Part shown: piece after piece, positions 38,371 through 49,274 of the stretch
Position numbering within the stretch: the first letter of the stretch is position 1
Layout of the letters: each line of letters begins with the position of its first letter
Assembly (NCBI RefSeq): GCF_003286085.1
Contig: NW_020825523.1
Span: 79,741 to 143,740, forward strand
Direction: 5' to 3'
Length of the DNA: 64,000 nt
Origin: Drosophila persimilis
Taxonomy: Eukaryota > Arthropoda > Insecta > Diptera > Drosophilidae
Program-made: the position numbers and the translations under genes
Notes under the pieces: generated by a model
What the model saw: the letters and a program-made list of their open reading frames with translations, nothing else
Database searches by the model: none
Told to the model about the DNA's origin: nothing

Positions 38371-40275
38371 TCAGTACTCAGCCCGGAATACCTCCTGCCG
38401 ATCGGTGGACACCAACAGCCGGTACCGGACGCCACCGTCGTTGACCTGGCGCTTCACCCTCCTTGAGGTTGGCTTTATCCGCGCGAGGGAGCGCGTGACG
38501 ACGGCCGGCCACTCCTCGCGGTGGACGGGCCGCCACCGTGCGGTCCTCTCTCGCATGGCTCAGGTGAGTGGCGTTCCGCTGCCTCGTCCTTCTCCGCTTC
38601 CGCCGTTGCTCCCGCGCCGTCACCCGCTTCGCCGTCGGTCGCCGCCTCGACTACGGGTACCGCCGCAGGGCCCTCCGCCGACAGTGATGCTGTCGCGTTC
38701 GCTGTACCCTCCGTCTCGCCCTCTTCGGCCGTGGGTGCTGCCGCTGGGCCTGTCGACCCCTGTGGCCGTGCCCGCCGCCTCGGGTCCCGCTCGTCACTGG
38801 CGCGTGGTGCCTCTTCCCACAGTCGCGCCTCCCCCGGCTCTTGCCCGGGCTGCTGAGGCGCGGGCCCCGAGGCCCACGATATGTGCAGCGTTTGCACGTG
38901 CCACAACATGCCGTCTCTTACCGCGGAGCGCACCTCCTGCGAGACGAACGGCCCAATGGCGGCTCCCTGTGGCCCGTGCCAGTGCTGCTGCTGCTGCTGA
39001 TGCTGCTGCTGCTGACGCTGCTGCTGCGGCTGCTGCCGCAGCTGCTGATCCCCTTGGCCGCGCGCGTTGTCGTCCGGCGGCCGACTCTGGAGCGGCTCTT
39101 CCTCTGCCCCCGGTGACGGTGGGGCCTGCGGCCGTGGCTCCTCCTCGGACTCGACGTATTCAGGGGGTGGCTGCCAAAGCTCTTCCTCCTCCACCTCGGC
39201 TCGTCGTAGCCTCTCCTGCCACTCCTCTTCGGGCGACTGGACTCGGGCCGCCTTCGGCGCTGGTGGGCAATCCGCCTCCTCCTCATCGCTGGAGATCACC
39301 GCCAGCCCGCCTGCCGCGCCCTCCGCCCGCGTCGCCCTTGCCTTCTCCGCTTCCGTACGCAGACGCGCCCTCTCCTTTTGCTCCGCTGCGTTCATCTTGC
39401 TAATGCACCTCCATTGGTGCGCGACGTCTCGTTTGTGGCGCTCCGCCTCCGCTTCTTGCGCCTCCTTCTCGGCCTCCTGCGTGGCCTTCAGCCTCTTTGC
39501 CAGCGCCAGGGCGTCCTCCCACACACGCCGTTGCCTCCGCTCCTCCGTCGCCGCGGCCAGCGCGAACCGCCGGTGCCATTCCGCGAGGCGTCGTGCCTCA
39601 GCGGCCGCGTTGTCTTCCGTGGCGTCAGCCGGCGTTGCCTGCGGCTCCTTGACCGCGGTTTCGATCGGCGTTGGCTGCCGCTTCTCGACCTGTGGGTCTG
39701 TCGGTCGCTGATCCCTTTGCCGCGCCGTCGACCTCCCCCTTGTGCGTGCCGACGACTCCTCTTCCCTGGCCGTACGCGTCGACCGGGTGGACGCCCGCTT
39801 CGAGGCCCTCTCACTGGGCTCCTCCTTCCGCGTTGTGCGCCCCCTCCTTCCTCTCTCAGGCCGCTCCTCGCGCTTGCTGGTCCGGGGCTCCTCGCGCTTG
39901 CCGGTGTGGGGCTCCTCGCGCTTGCTGATGCGAGGCTCCTCGCGTCTGCTGGTCCGGTGCTCCTCGCGCCTACTGGTCCGGTGCTCTTCGCGCTCGCCGG
40001 CGTGGGGCTCCTCGCGCTTGCTGGTGCGGGGCTCCTTGCGTCTGCTGGTCCGGGGCTCCTCTCGTCGGCTGGTCGGGGGCTCCTCGCGCTTCGCCTCTTG
40101 TGCGCGTTTTCTCCGCGGTGCCGGCTCCCAGCTCACCAACTCCAGATCGCTTCCTGCATCGGTGTACCCCGGCGATACCACCGGGGACATCGTCGGTCCC
40201 GTGGATCCCGCGGTCGACACCAGCGGTGAGGCCAATAGCTGCAGCTCCGGGGACCTACTCCCCCTACCTACTCGT
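38371..40275 (-). CDS. ORF3 of element B, longest copy (inverted, X2), function unknown
   Basis: The minus-strand frame is open for 603 codons from a displaced ATG at 40286-40284 (in plus-strand R-U5) to 38475. From the common point (SRSPELQLL) one sees: a serine- and proline-rich start; about ten REEPRTSK-type octapeptides; a basic stretch; an Ala/Glu/Arg-rich region near residues 220-320 that should form a coiled coil; an acidic patch (SSDEEE); a glutamine-rich run near 415-435; and a low-complexity tail. A second frame (38556-38371) overlaps the end and has a more protein-like composition (VRYRLLVSTDRQEVF), so a frameshift near 38500 may have displaced the true C-terminus. There is no signal peptide or membrane segment. 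It lies between pol and the LTR, as ORF3 of element A does. Confidence 0.6.
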
Positions 40276-40383
40276 CGGGGCAACATATAAATATTGTTGC
40301 AGCGAGCCTACCGACCGCTGAGCCAGCCCAGCTGCATCAGACGGAGAAGAACGGTTCGTTACAACTGGCGCCCAACGTGGGGC
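40276..40383 (+). repeat. R-U5 end of the B LTR with tRNA-Lys primer-binding site (X2)
   Basis: Same structure as at 25617: LTR end GTTACA at 40363, then AC, then the 18-nt primer-binding site at 40366-40383. U3 is missing. Confidence 0.9.
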
Positions 40384-40441
40384 ACGAACCCACGACCCTG
40401 AGATTAAGAGTCTCATGCTCTACCGACTGAGCTAGCCGGGC
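40366..40441 (-). tRNA. Complete tRNA-Lys(CTT) primer copy with CCA, not a normal gene (X2)
   Basis: The minus strand holds all 73 tRNA bases plus CCA: 7-bp acceptor stem, D stem GCTC/GAGC, anticodon stem TGAGA/TCTCA with anticodon CTT, and T stem GTGGG/CCCAC. Genomic tRNA genes of animals do not encode CCA. Base 58 is T in a T-loop where A is nearly invariant (plus-strand A at 40384), directly past the primer site. After tRNA base 1 the sequence enters an LTR piece. I take it as plus-strand synthesis that copied the whole primer. Confidence 0.92.
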
Positions 40442-40535
40442 TGGAATCCGCGTAGCGTAAGATAGACTTAAGATACCAATAAAGCATTTTAACATACCAG
40501 TACAAGACACAACCCGTGCCTTCTTACTTGTCGGG
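40442..40535 (+). repeat. B LTR internal piece with poly(A) signal (X2 only)
   Basis: It matches the reverse complement of about 17380-17468: GGAATCCGCGTAGCG ... AATAAAGC ... CTTACTTGTCGG. In the intact LTR this piece comes just before the R-U5 part found at 40276, so the order is permuted around the tRNA copy. It is absent from X1 and accounts for part of the length difference. Confidence 0.88.
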
Positions 40536-40810
40536 AGGGAGACAAGGTATGGGCCAAGCAACACCATCTATCCAACGCGACCGAAGGGTTTGCGGCAAAA
40601 CTGGCCCCGAAATACGACGGTCCCTACACCATAGTGGATTTCGTGTCCCCGGTCATTTGTAAATTGAAGAAGGACAGCGAGAAACGGACGCGGACCGCCC
40701 ATATAGGGGACCTGAAGCCACAACCCGGGGAAGGAACCCCTGAAACAGGCCCTGGAACCGAAGCGTAGACGACGCACAAGGAGGGGCAACGAGCAAGGCA
40801 TACGGAGAGG
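40536..40810 (+). pseudogene. 3' end of element B pol (fragment, X2)
   Basis: Like 25776-26005 but starting about 50 bp earlier (AGACAAGGTATGGGCC). The stop is at 40766-40768, followed by the same junction into gag. Confidence 0.85.
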
Positions 40811-40845
40811 AACCGGAGTATGCGGACGCGCTCGAGGCCTGGGAG

Positions 40846-42066
40846 ATGAAGGCGGGAGGAGCCGTGACCGCGGCCCAGAAGGAGGACGGGGCGGATCCAT
40901 ACGAGCGCCTGACGCTGCCGGCGAGTGCGGAGCAAGTAACGCTGCGGAGACGGCCGTCCGAGACCCAAGAGGAGCTCATCGCGAGCCTGGCGGTCCCGGT
41001 GAAAAGCCGGTCGCCTAGCCGACCGCGGGCAGAGAGTGGGGAGAGGCCCACCCGGCCAGCACAGTCGGAGCAAGGGAGCGCGAGAAACCCACAGAGGGAG
41101 GAAGAAGGGAGAGCAGGGGAGGATCATCGACGGGGACTCGAAGAACAAACCACGAGACCGTCCAGTTCGAGTTTTGCCCACGTCGCCAAGCAGGTCAGGG
41201 AGTGGTCGTTTCGGTTCGACGGAACGGCGAAACCACTCGAGTTCCTGGAACAGATCGAGTGGTCAGCCGACATGTACGGGTTGGAGTTGAATTTAATTCC
41301 GCGAGCCATGCCTGAGCTGCTAAAGGGTCGGGCGCTCATGTGGTTTGTAGCCCACAACAGGCAGTGGCAGACATGGAACGCATTTGCGCGTAGCTTCCAA
41401 GCATACTTCCTGCCGAGGGGGTATTTTGAAAAATTACTCCAGGAGGTGAGGTTGAGGAAGCAAAGATGGGGAGAGCCATTCAAGGACTACATGGTGGAGA
41501 TGCAGACCCTCATGCGGCCACTAAAATGCACGCCCGAAGAGCAGTTGGAGCTCATTAGAGACAACAGCATGCCAGATTTGAGGGTGTTCATCCGGCCACA
41601 TAGGTGCAGAGACCTGGACCACATGATGACGCTGGCCGACGAGTTTGAGGCTCTGGAGAGGGATCGGCTGGAGTTCCAACGAGAGTGTCCGGCGAGCAAA
41701 GCAAAAGCAAATAATCCGTTCGCCCGTCCGACAGTAACGGAGATATGTCGCCGCTGCCAGGGCGAAACGGCAGCCAGCTCTGATTCGACAGGGGAAAAAA
41801 GGCCGGTCCCAACGCGGCGGGACGACCAAACGAACACGAACATAGAGGCGGGGTTCGTGAAAAACCCAGCCCAGGCGTGTCGACGATGCGGGAGTGACCG
41901 CCATTGGGCACAAGCATGCAATGGCCGACCTATAACATTCTGCTGGAGGTGCGGCAAGGTAGGGGCCCCGACATGGCAGTGCTGCCCGAAAGCGGGAAAC
42001 GCCCCGCGACCCAAGCCGCGGAGGGCCGTGCCAGGGTCGCAAGACGAAGCCCCCCAAAGCTCGTAG
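40846..42066 (+). CDS. gag: Gag of element B, copy X2 (N-terminus uncertain)
   Basis: Same 406-residue protein as at 26042 with only a few changes (for example Met to Lys at residue 11 and Phe to Cys in PHRFRD). Capsid-like domain, first zinc knuckle at 345-358 and second cluster from 366 are unchanged. The frame is open upstream to the junction with the pol fragment, so the ATG is probably not the native start. The near identity to X1 shows a recent duplication. Confidence 0.88.
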   Translation: MKAGGAVTAAQKEDGADPYERLTLPASAEQVTLRRRPSETQEELIASLAVPVKSRSPSRPRAESGERPTRPAQSEQGSARNPQREEEGRAGEDHRRGLEEQTTRPSSSSFAHVAKQVREWSFRFDGTAKPLEFLEQIEWSADMYGLELNLIPRAMPELLKGRALMWFVAHNRQWQTWNAFARSFQAYFLPRGYFEKLLQEVRLRKQRWGEPFKDYMVEMQTLMRPLKCTPEEQLELIRDNSMPDLRVFIRPHRCRDLDHMMTLADEFEALERDRLEFQRECPASKAKANNPFARPTVTEICRRCQGETAASSDSTGEKRPVPTRRDDQTNTNIEAGFVKNPAQACRRCGSDRHWAQACNGRPITFCWRCGKVGAPTWQCCPKAGNAPRPKPRRAVPGSQDEAPQSS

Positions 42067-45000
42067 GAGAACTCATGGAGGAGGATGTCCAGCTGTCGGC
42101 GGTGGTGAGGATCGCGGGCAGCAATTGGAAAGCAACGGTCGATACCGGGGCGACAAGCAGTTTTATCAGCTGCGAGGCGGCGAGTAGACTGGGGGAAGAG
42201 AGGCGACAGAAAGAAACGAGGAAGCTGGTGCGGCTGGCTGACGGACGCAGCCGGGAAATCAATTCCCAGATCGAGGTGGAGTTGGCCTTCGGGGACAAGA
42301 TCGTTACAATCCCGTTTCTCGTGATGCCCGGAGTAATAGATGAGCTGGTCCTGGGATGGGATTTCCTCGCCGCGGTCGGAGCAGAGGTGACCTGTGCGGG
42401 ACACAGGGTTGTGATCCCTGCGAGAGGCCACCGCCAGGGGCGGTTGGAGGAGAAGTTGTCAGTGGCGGTGGTAGCGAACACGGAAGGGTCTGTCGGGCCC
42501 GCATCCGACGGAACGCGAGCGGAGGAGGGATCGGTGGAAGACTTCCTGGCAAAGGAGTTGGAAGAGTTCCGAGAACTGAAGGGAGTGTCGAACATAGCTA
42601 CACACACGATCACGATGAGTGATGCCCAGCCGGTCAAGCAGCGTTACTATCCCAAAAATCCCAAGATGCAAGCCGAAATCAACCAACAGGTTGACGAACT
42701 GCTGGCAAGAGGGTGCATTGAGCCATCGAAGAGTCCGTACAGTTCACCCATCGTGATGGTCAAAAAGAAGACGGGAAAGTGGAGATTATGCGTGGACTTC
42801 AGACAGATAAACGCAAAGTCCATCAAGGATGCATACCCCATGCCAAGGATAGACTATATTTTGGACCAGCTCAGGGAGGCACGGTTCATTAGTAGCTTAG
42901 ACTTAAAGGACGGATATTGGCAGATACCACTGGAGGTAGGCAGTAGAAAATTCACCGCGTTCACGGTGCCCGGCAAAGGGCTGTTCCAGTGGAAGGTGAT
43001 GCCATTCGGACTCCACTCAGCCTCGGCTACGTTCCAGAGGGCATTGGATCAGGTGATAGGCCCCGAGATGATGCCACACGCGTTTGCGTACCAAGACGAC
43101 ATCATTGTCATCGGCCGTACCGAGGAGGAGCACAAGCGCAACCTCGAAGAAGTTTTTCGGCGGTTGAAGAACGCAAACTTGCGCCTAAATGTGGACAAGT
43201 GTCAATTTTTTAGGAAGGAGCTACGATACTTGGGGCATTTGGTAACGGGAGACGGAATCTGCACCGATCCCGAGAAAGTGGCGGCCATTAAGGAGTTGCA
43301 GCCGCCAGCAAGTGTCAAAGAGCTACGACAATACTTGGGCGTGGCCTCCTGGTACAGGCGGTTCGTAAAGGGATTCACCACGTTGGTGCAGCCCCTCAGC
43401 ACTTTGCTGAAGAAGAAGGCCAAGTGGGAATGGTCAACGGAGCAGCAACAAGCGTTCGAGGACGTAAAAAGTCGGCTGACAGCAGACCCAGTGTTGGCAT
43501 GCCCAGATTTCTCAAAGAAATTCGTGCTCCAGACGGACGCCAGCGACTACGGACTGGGGGCGATCCTGACGCAAGAGACGGAGAAGGGCGAAAGGGTCAT
43601 CTCATACGCCAGTAGGACCCTGAACAGCGCGGAAAAGAACTATTCGGCGACCGAAAAGGAGTGTCTGGCCATTGTATGGGCTATAAGAAAGCTAAAGCCC
43701 TATCTGGAGGGATACCATTTCAAGGTGGTCACAGACCACATGGCGTTGAAATGGTTGAACAGCATCGAGAGCCCAACAGGGAGGATCGCCAGGTGGGCGC
43801 TGGAGCTACAACAATACGACTTCGAAGTGGCATACAGGAAAGGGCAGCTGAACGTAGTGGCGGACGCACTGTCCCGACAGCCATTGGCGGAGCGATGCCT
43901 GAGAACCACCGAGGAGGATGCAGAGAAGGGACACGAACCGGAGGCAGAGTGCGGATGGATTAAAAAGGTTAAAGAGAGGATGAAGACGGAACCGAGGAAA
44001 TATCCGGATTACGTCGAGGAAGCAGGCCGGGTATACCGGCACATCCCGTACCGAGCGGGAGAAGAGGAAATAGCATCATGGAAGTTATGCGTTCCAAAGG
44101 GTCTAAGAGAGAGAGTCATAAGAGAGAATCACGACTCGCCGGAGGCGGGGCACGCGGGCGGCAGAAGGACGATGGCCAGAGTAGCCGCCCGGTACAACTG
44201 GCCGGGGATGCATCGAGATGTGAGGACATACGTGAGGAGGTGTGAAATCTGCCTACGCTACAAACCAAGTCAACCGGAAAAATGCTGACACGAGTGCCAG
44301 ACGAGCCGTGGGCAACGGTGTGCCCGCTGCCCAGGTCAAAGCATGGGAATGCCATGTTATTGGTGATGGTGGATCGGTTCTCGAAATGGACCGAGTTGGT
44401 CCCCATGAGAAAGGCCACGGCGGAAGCACTAACGAAAGCGTTCCGAGAGCGCATCGTGTCCCGGTTTGGCGTGCCGATGGTGGTGATCACAGATAATGGC
44501 GTCCAGTTCACCAGTAGAGCGTTTAAGAGGTTTTTGGAGCAGATGGGCGTACGGCATCAGTTCACGGCCCCGTACACGCCGCAGGAGAACCCGACGGAGC
44601 GAACTAACCGGACGGTGAAAACTATGACAGTTCACCGAAGGGAACCAGAGGAACTGGGATGAGAAATGGCCAGAGATAATGCTGGCCGTAAATTCAGGGG
44701 TGTCCGAATCCACCGGGTACGCGCCGGCGTTTGTGGTACAAGGGAGAGAGCCGAGGCTACCAAAGGCTCTATACGATGACGAAGCGCTGGGCACAGGACA
44801 GGGCACGCTCAATCCGGACGAGAACGCTGCCAAGTTGAGAGAGGTATTTCAACTGGTGAGGCGGAATCTCGAAAGAGCGGCGCAGGACCAGGCGAGGTAT
44901 TATAACCTGAGGAGGAGAGCGTGGAAACCCACGATTGGAGACAAGGTATGGGCCAAGCAACACCATCTATCCAACGCGGCCGAAGGGTTTGCGGCAAAAC

Positions 45001-45167
45001 TGGCCCCGAAATACGACGGTCCCTACACCATAGTGGATTTCGTGTCCCCGGTCATTTGTAAATTGAAGAAGGACAGCGAGAAACGGATGCGGACCGCCCA
45101 TATAGGGGACCTGAAGCCACAACCCGGGGAAGGAACCCCTGAAACAGGCCCTGGAACCGAAGCGTAG
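41904..45167 (+). pseudogene. pol: Pol of element B, copy X2: three breaks
   Basis: Colinear with X1. The first frame ends at 44288 at the same premature stop, the second starts at 44282, and the first integrase Asp is missing in the same way. In addition a 5-bp deletion near 44634 shifts the frame after the integrase Glu, so the core ends at 44662 and the rest (44679-45167, with the GPY module) is in another frame. Protease, RT (YQDD) and RNase H are intact. This copy is X1-like with one further break. Confidence 0.92.
41994..42021 (+). promoter_or_regulatory. Predicted -1 frameshift site, gag to pol (element B, X2)
   Basis: GGGAAAC at 41994-42000 in the same phase as in X1, followed by the same short stem. 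Confidence 0.6.
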
Positions 45168-46359
45168 ACGACGCACAAGGAGGGGCAACGAGCAAGGCAT
45201 ACGGAGAGGGATGGACGAGCACGAAAGACAGAAACTAGCGGCAGGGGCGGAGAGGAGAGTCCCAACTGGATGCCACGCAGGACAAGGTCGTACAGGATGA
45301 GCCTACAACTAAGGTTCGGTAAAACTCAGAACCACGCGTGTCACGCAGGACAGGAATCGCTCACAAGGGAGGAGCGGGCGGCCCAACTAGATGCCACGCA
45401 GGACAAGGCCATACAGGATACTCTTACAACTAAGGTTCAGTAAAACTAAGCTGCAGACGGCGGCCGGCGGACCAATGAAGCTGGACCTACAAGAAAAAAA
45501 AGGAGGATTAGCTCGTCAGCCAATAGGAACGGAGCAAAGGCAAAAAGGGTAGAAGATACCCGGGTTGCCACTAGCCCAGGGGGGGGGGCGCGTTGCGTGG
45601 TGTGCCGACGGACGAGGGGGCACCCGAGAAGGGGTTCCGAGATGAGCAGAAGTCCGGGTCCGGGTCCAGGACATCGAAGCCAGCTGCTAACGTCGGGGAT
45701 GGCGGGACAAAAGCGGATGCCGCCCGTGCGCGGTCTACCGGCTGGGGAATCGGATGATCCCTGGGTCCGAGGCGCTGCACGGGGGTGACATCCGCGTCTA
45801 AGCCGATCCAGAGACGGGCGGAGCTGGCCACGGGGGGCGGGCCGATGTTGGCAGCACGGGCGAAAGGTCGGAGGACCTGTTGATCACGGGCTGGAAGATC
45901 GGTCAGCACCCTGGATCGGAACCCAAGGACGGGCTGAAAGAAAAGGCAAGGTGAGATGAGGAACCCAAGAACTCGGGAAGCTTACCAGATTCAAGGCGAA
46001 GCCAAACAACACGTCGCCAGACCTGGAAGTAGAAAGGGCCAAATAAAAAAAAATATAAAAAAAAAGGAGGAAGAAGTGGGAACCGAAGGAAGGCTTACAA
46101 AACCAGGGGGCACCCTAGGGTTAACGCGGCGAGAGGCGCGGATAACTTTCAAAACGGGAGCGAGCGAGAGAGCCAGCTGGAAGGCAAGAGAGAGCCGTCC
46201 CACGGGCCCATGTAAGGCACCGTTACAGGGAACGGTGAGCACCGGCACGAGCCCTTATAAAGGAGGACCACGTGGAAGGAAAAAAAGTGTAAGATGCAGC
46301 ATCATTTAATAAGATACTTGACGGAGCAGCGAAAATAGATTCGCCGCGGGTATCCGGCC
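45168..46359 (+). other. Element B non-coding region between pol and ORF3 (X2)
   Basis: Third copy of the 1.2-kb region, nearly identical to 30369-31564 and 35403-36594, with the same direct repeat and TATAAA. No gene supported. Confidence 0.7.
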
Positions 46360-46813
46360 ATGGGTGACATGCAAAGGGCGAGCAGGAGTAGGTCCCCGGA
46401 GCTGCAGCTATTGGCCTCACCGCTGGTGTCGACCGCGGGATCCACGGGACCGACGATGTCCCCGGTGGTATCGCCGGGGTACACCGATGCAGGAAGCGAT
46501 CTGGAGTTGGTGAGCTGGGAGCCGGCACCGCGGAGAAAACGCGCACAAGAGGCGAAGCGCGAGGAGCCCCCGACCAGCCGACGAGAGGAGCCCCGGACCA
46601 GCAGACGCAAGGAGCCCCGCACCAGCAAGCGCGAGGAGCCCCACGCCGGCGAGCGCGAAGAGCACCGGACCAGTAGGCGCGAGGAGCACCGGACCAGCAG
46701 ACGCGAGGAGCCTCGCATCAGCAAGCGCGAGGAGCCCCACACCGGCAAGCGCGAGGAGCCCCGGACCAGCAAGCGCGAGGAGCGGCCTGAGAGAGGAAGG
46801 AGGGGGCATCATA
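46360..46813 (+). pseudogene. ORF3 of element B, N-terminal part (X2, truncated)
   Basis: Third sense copy of the ORF3 start; same breakpoint into the inverted BEL LTR piece. The nominal frame ends at 46824. Product unknown. Confidence 0.75.
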
Positions 46814-46959
46814 AGACTTCATAAAATACGATCCTAATAACAATTATTATACGCCAAATGGCGCTACAATTCCAAAAACCAATTTGGTATCCAGCTCGGT
46901 ACCCAGCTCTCACAAAGTTCTGCCCCCCACACCAAACTCCCACCCTTGACGGGAGATTG
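46814..46959 (-). repeat. BEL LTR piece plus 91-bp spacer (X2), outer end of the palindrome
   Basis: Same block as at 32019 and 37049. Here it is also the left end of the large inverted repeat; its mate is 51157-51302. Confidence 0.93.
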
Positions 46960-48065
46960 TTATACCCGATACTCAAAATGAGTATTGGGGTATATTAGAT
47001 TTGTGGTAAAAGTGTATGTGTGTAACGTCCAGAAGGAATCGTTTCCGACCCCATAAGGTATATATATTCTTGATCAGCATCAATAGCCGAGTCGATTGAG
47101 CCATGTCTGTCTGTCCGTCCGTCCGTCTGTCCGTCTGTCCGTCCCCTTCAGCGCCTAATGCTCAAAGACTATAAGAGCTAGAGCAACGATGTTTTGGATC
47201 CAGACTTCTGTGATATGTCACTGCTCCAAAATTATTTCAAAACTTCGCCCCGCCCACTTCCGCCCCCACAAAGGGCGAAAATCTGTGGCATCCACAATTT
47301 CGACGATACGAGAAAACTAAAAACGCAGAATCGTAGAAGATGACTATATGTTCTAGAGTGCAAAATCTGAACCAGATCGTATAATTATTACAGCCAGAAT
47401 CACGAAAACAATTTCACTCTTTCTCGCTCTGTCTCACTCTAACACACAGGTTTCATAGTCGGTTTTGTTAATTGCCAAATATGAGTTCAAGGATCTCAGA
47501 ACCCATAAGAGCTAGAGCAACCAAATTTGGTATCCACACTCCTGTGATATCGGACCTTGACCGTTTTGTGTCAAAATTTCGCCACACCCCCTTCCGCCAC
47601 GGCAAAGGATGAAAATCTGAGGCAACCACAAATTTCAGAGACTATTAAGGCTAGAGTAACCAAATTTGGTACACACACTCCTTTAAGATGTCACTATAAA
47701 ACGTTTATCTCAGAATTTCGCCTCACCCCCATCCGCCCCCACAAAGGACGAAAATCCGTTGCATCCAAAATATTGCAGATTCGAGAAAACTAAAAACGCA
47801 GAATCATAGAGAATGACTATATCTATCCGGTTGCTGAATCTGGATCAGATCAGATTATTTTTATAGCCAAAAGGAACAAATCAATTTGCAGTGGCTACGC
47901 AGCGCCCGACGTCACGCTCAGATTGATTTTCTGTCTCTCTCGCACGCATTCTTTGTCGTGTCGTTTAATATTAGCGGCGTCTGCCGGAGGAGAGCCATAC
48001 TGACTTAGTATCGGGTATAACTGTAGAGTTGCGGTGTCCGCAGCAACTCACAACGTTCCCCCTCG
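46960..48065 (+). mobile_element. INE repeat, full-length copy 4
   Basis: 1106 bp, TTATACCCG to CCCCCTCG, joined head to tail with the next INE copy without any base between. It carries the variant TTCCGCCACGGCAAAGGATG in its second internal repeat, which marks the long INE of the array. Confidence 0.9.
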
Positions 48066-48838
48066 TTATACCCGATACTCAAAATGAGTATTGGGGTATA
48101 TTAGATTTGTGGTAAAAGTGGATGTGTGTAACGTCCAGAAGGAATCGTTTCCGACCCTATAAAGTATATATATTCTTGATCAGCATCAATAGCCGAGTCG
48201 ATTGAGCCCTGTCTGTCTGTCCGTCCGTCCGTCTGTCCGTCTGTCCGTCCCCTTCAGCGCCTAATGCTCAAAGACTATAAGAGCTAGAGCAACGATGTTT
48301 TGGATCCAGACTTCTGTGATATGTCACTGCTCCAAAAATATTTCAAAACTTTGCCCCGCCCACTTCCGCCCCCGCAAAGGACGAAAATCTGAGGCAACCA
48401 CAAATCTCAGAGACTATTAAGGCTAGAGTAACCAAATTTGGTAGCACACACTCCTTTAAGATGTCACTATAAAACGTATATCTCAGAATTTCGCCCCACC
48501 CCCATCCGCCCCCACAAAGGACGAAAATCTGTTGCATCCACAATATTGCAGATTTGAGAAAACTAAAAACGCAGAATCATAGATAATGACCATATCTATT
48601 AGATTGCTGAATCTGGATCAGATCAGATCATTTTTATAGCCAAAAGGAACAAATCAATTTGCAGTGGCTACGCAGCGCCCGACGTCACGCTCAGATTGAT
48701 TTTCTGTCTCTCTCGCACGCACTCTTTGTCGTGTCGTTAAATATTAGCGGCGTCTGCCGGAGGAGAGCCATACTGACTTAGTATCGGGTATAACTGTAGA
48801 GTTGCGGTGTCCGCAGCAACTCACAACGTTCTCCCTCG
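48066..48838 (+). mobile_element. INE repeat, short form copy 5 (internal deletion)
   Basis: 773 bp. Both ends are intact, but about 330 bp are missing between the first and second internal repeats, both of which contain CTTCCGCCCCC(A/G)CAAAGG. It is in tandem with copy 4. The same short form recurs in every array unit. Confidence 0.9.
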
Positions 48839-49274
48839 TTTAGTTTATTTTGTTGAATTCTTTGCACACACGTCGCGGTCAATTTGGAAATTTAGCTGCA
48901 GCACATATGCATGTACATACATGTAGGTATAATAGATTTTGGTTATTGATCTATTCTCCACTGTGTCACTGTCACTTTTGTCTTCCACTTTTAATTAATA
49001 CGTTTAACACGCACTCCTTTTTTTTCGTCGTCGTAAAATACAAGTTTGCAGTCACACAAGTTTTTCGGTCTCTTTATTTTAGAAAAAATATTCTAAATTT
49101 TCATGGCGCCCCCGGGTGGACGTGCAAATTAAACGTATTAATTGTGACACAGTGGAGAATAGATCAATAACCAAAATCTATTATACCTACATGTATGTAC
49201 ATGCATATGTGCTGCAGCTAAATTTCCAAATTGACCGCGACGTGTGTGCAAAGAATTCAACAAAATGAACTAAA
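48839..49274. repeat. Centre of the palindrome: inverted BEL leader, partial LTR, primer site, leader
   Basis: 48839-49007 is the BEL leader on the minus strand. 49008-49103 is the last part of a BEL LTR on the plus strand (CACGCACTCC ... TTTTCA). 49104 onward is the primer-binding site (TGGCGCCCCCGGGTGG) and a leader shortened by 23 bp. No gene. Confidence 0.9.

Noticed and set aside
40366..40441. Functional nuclear tRNA-Lys gene
   Set aside because: It encodes CCA, has T58, and continues the primer-binding site of an LTR; no independent flanks or terminator.
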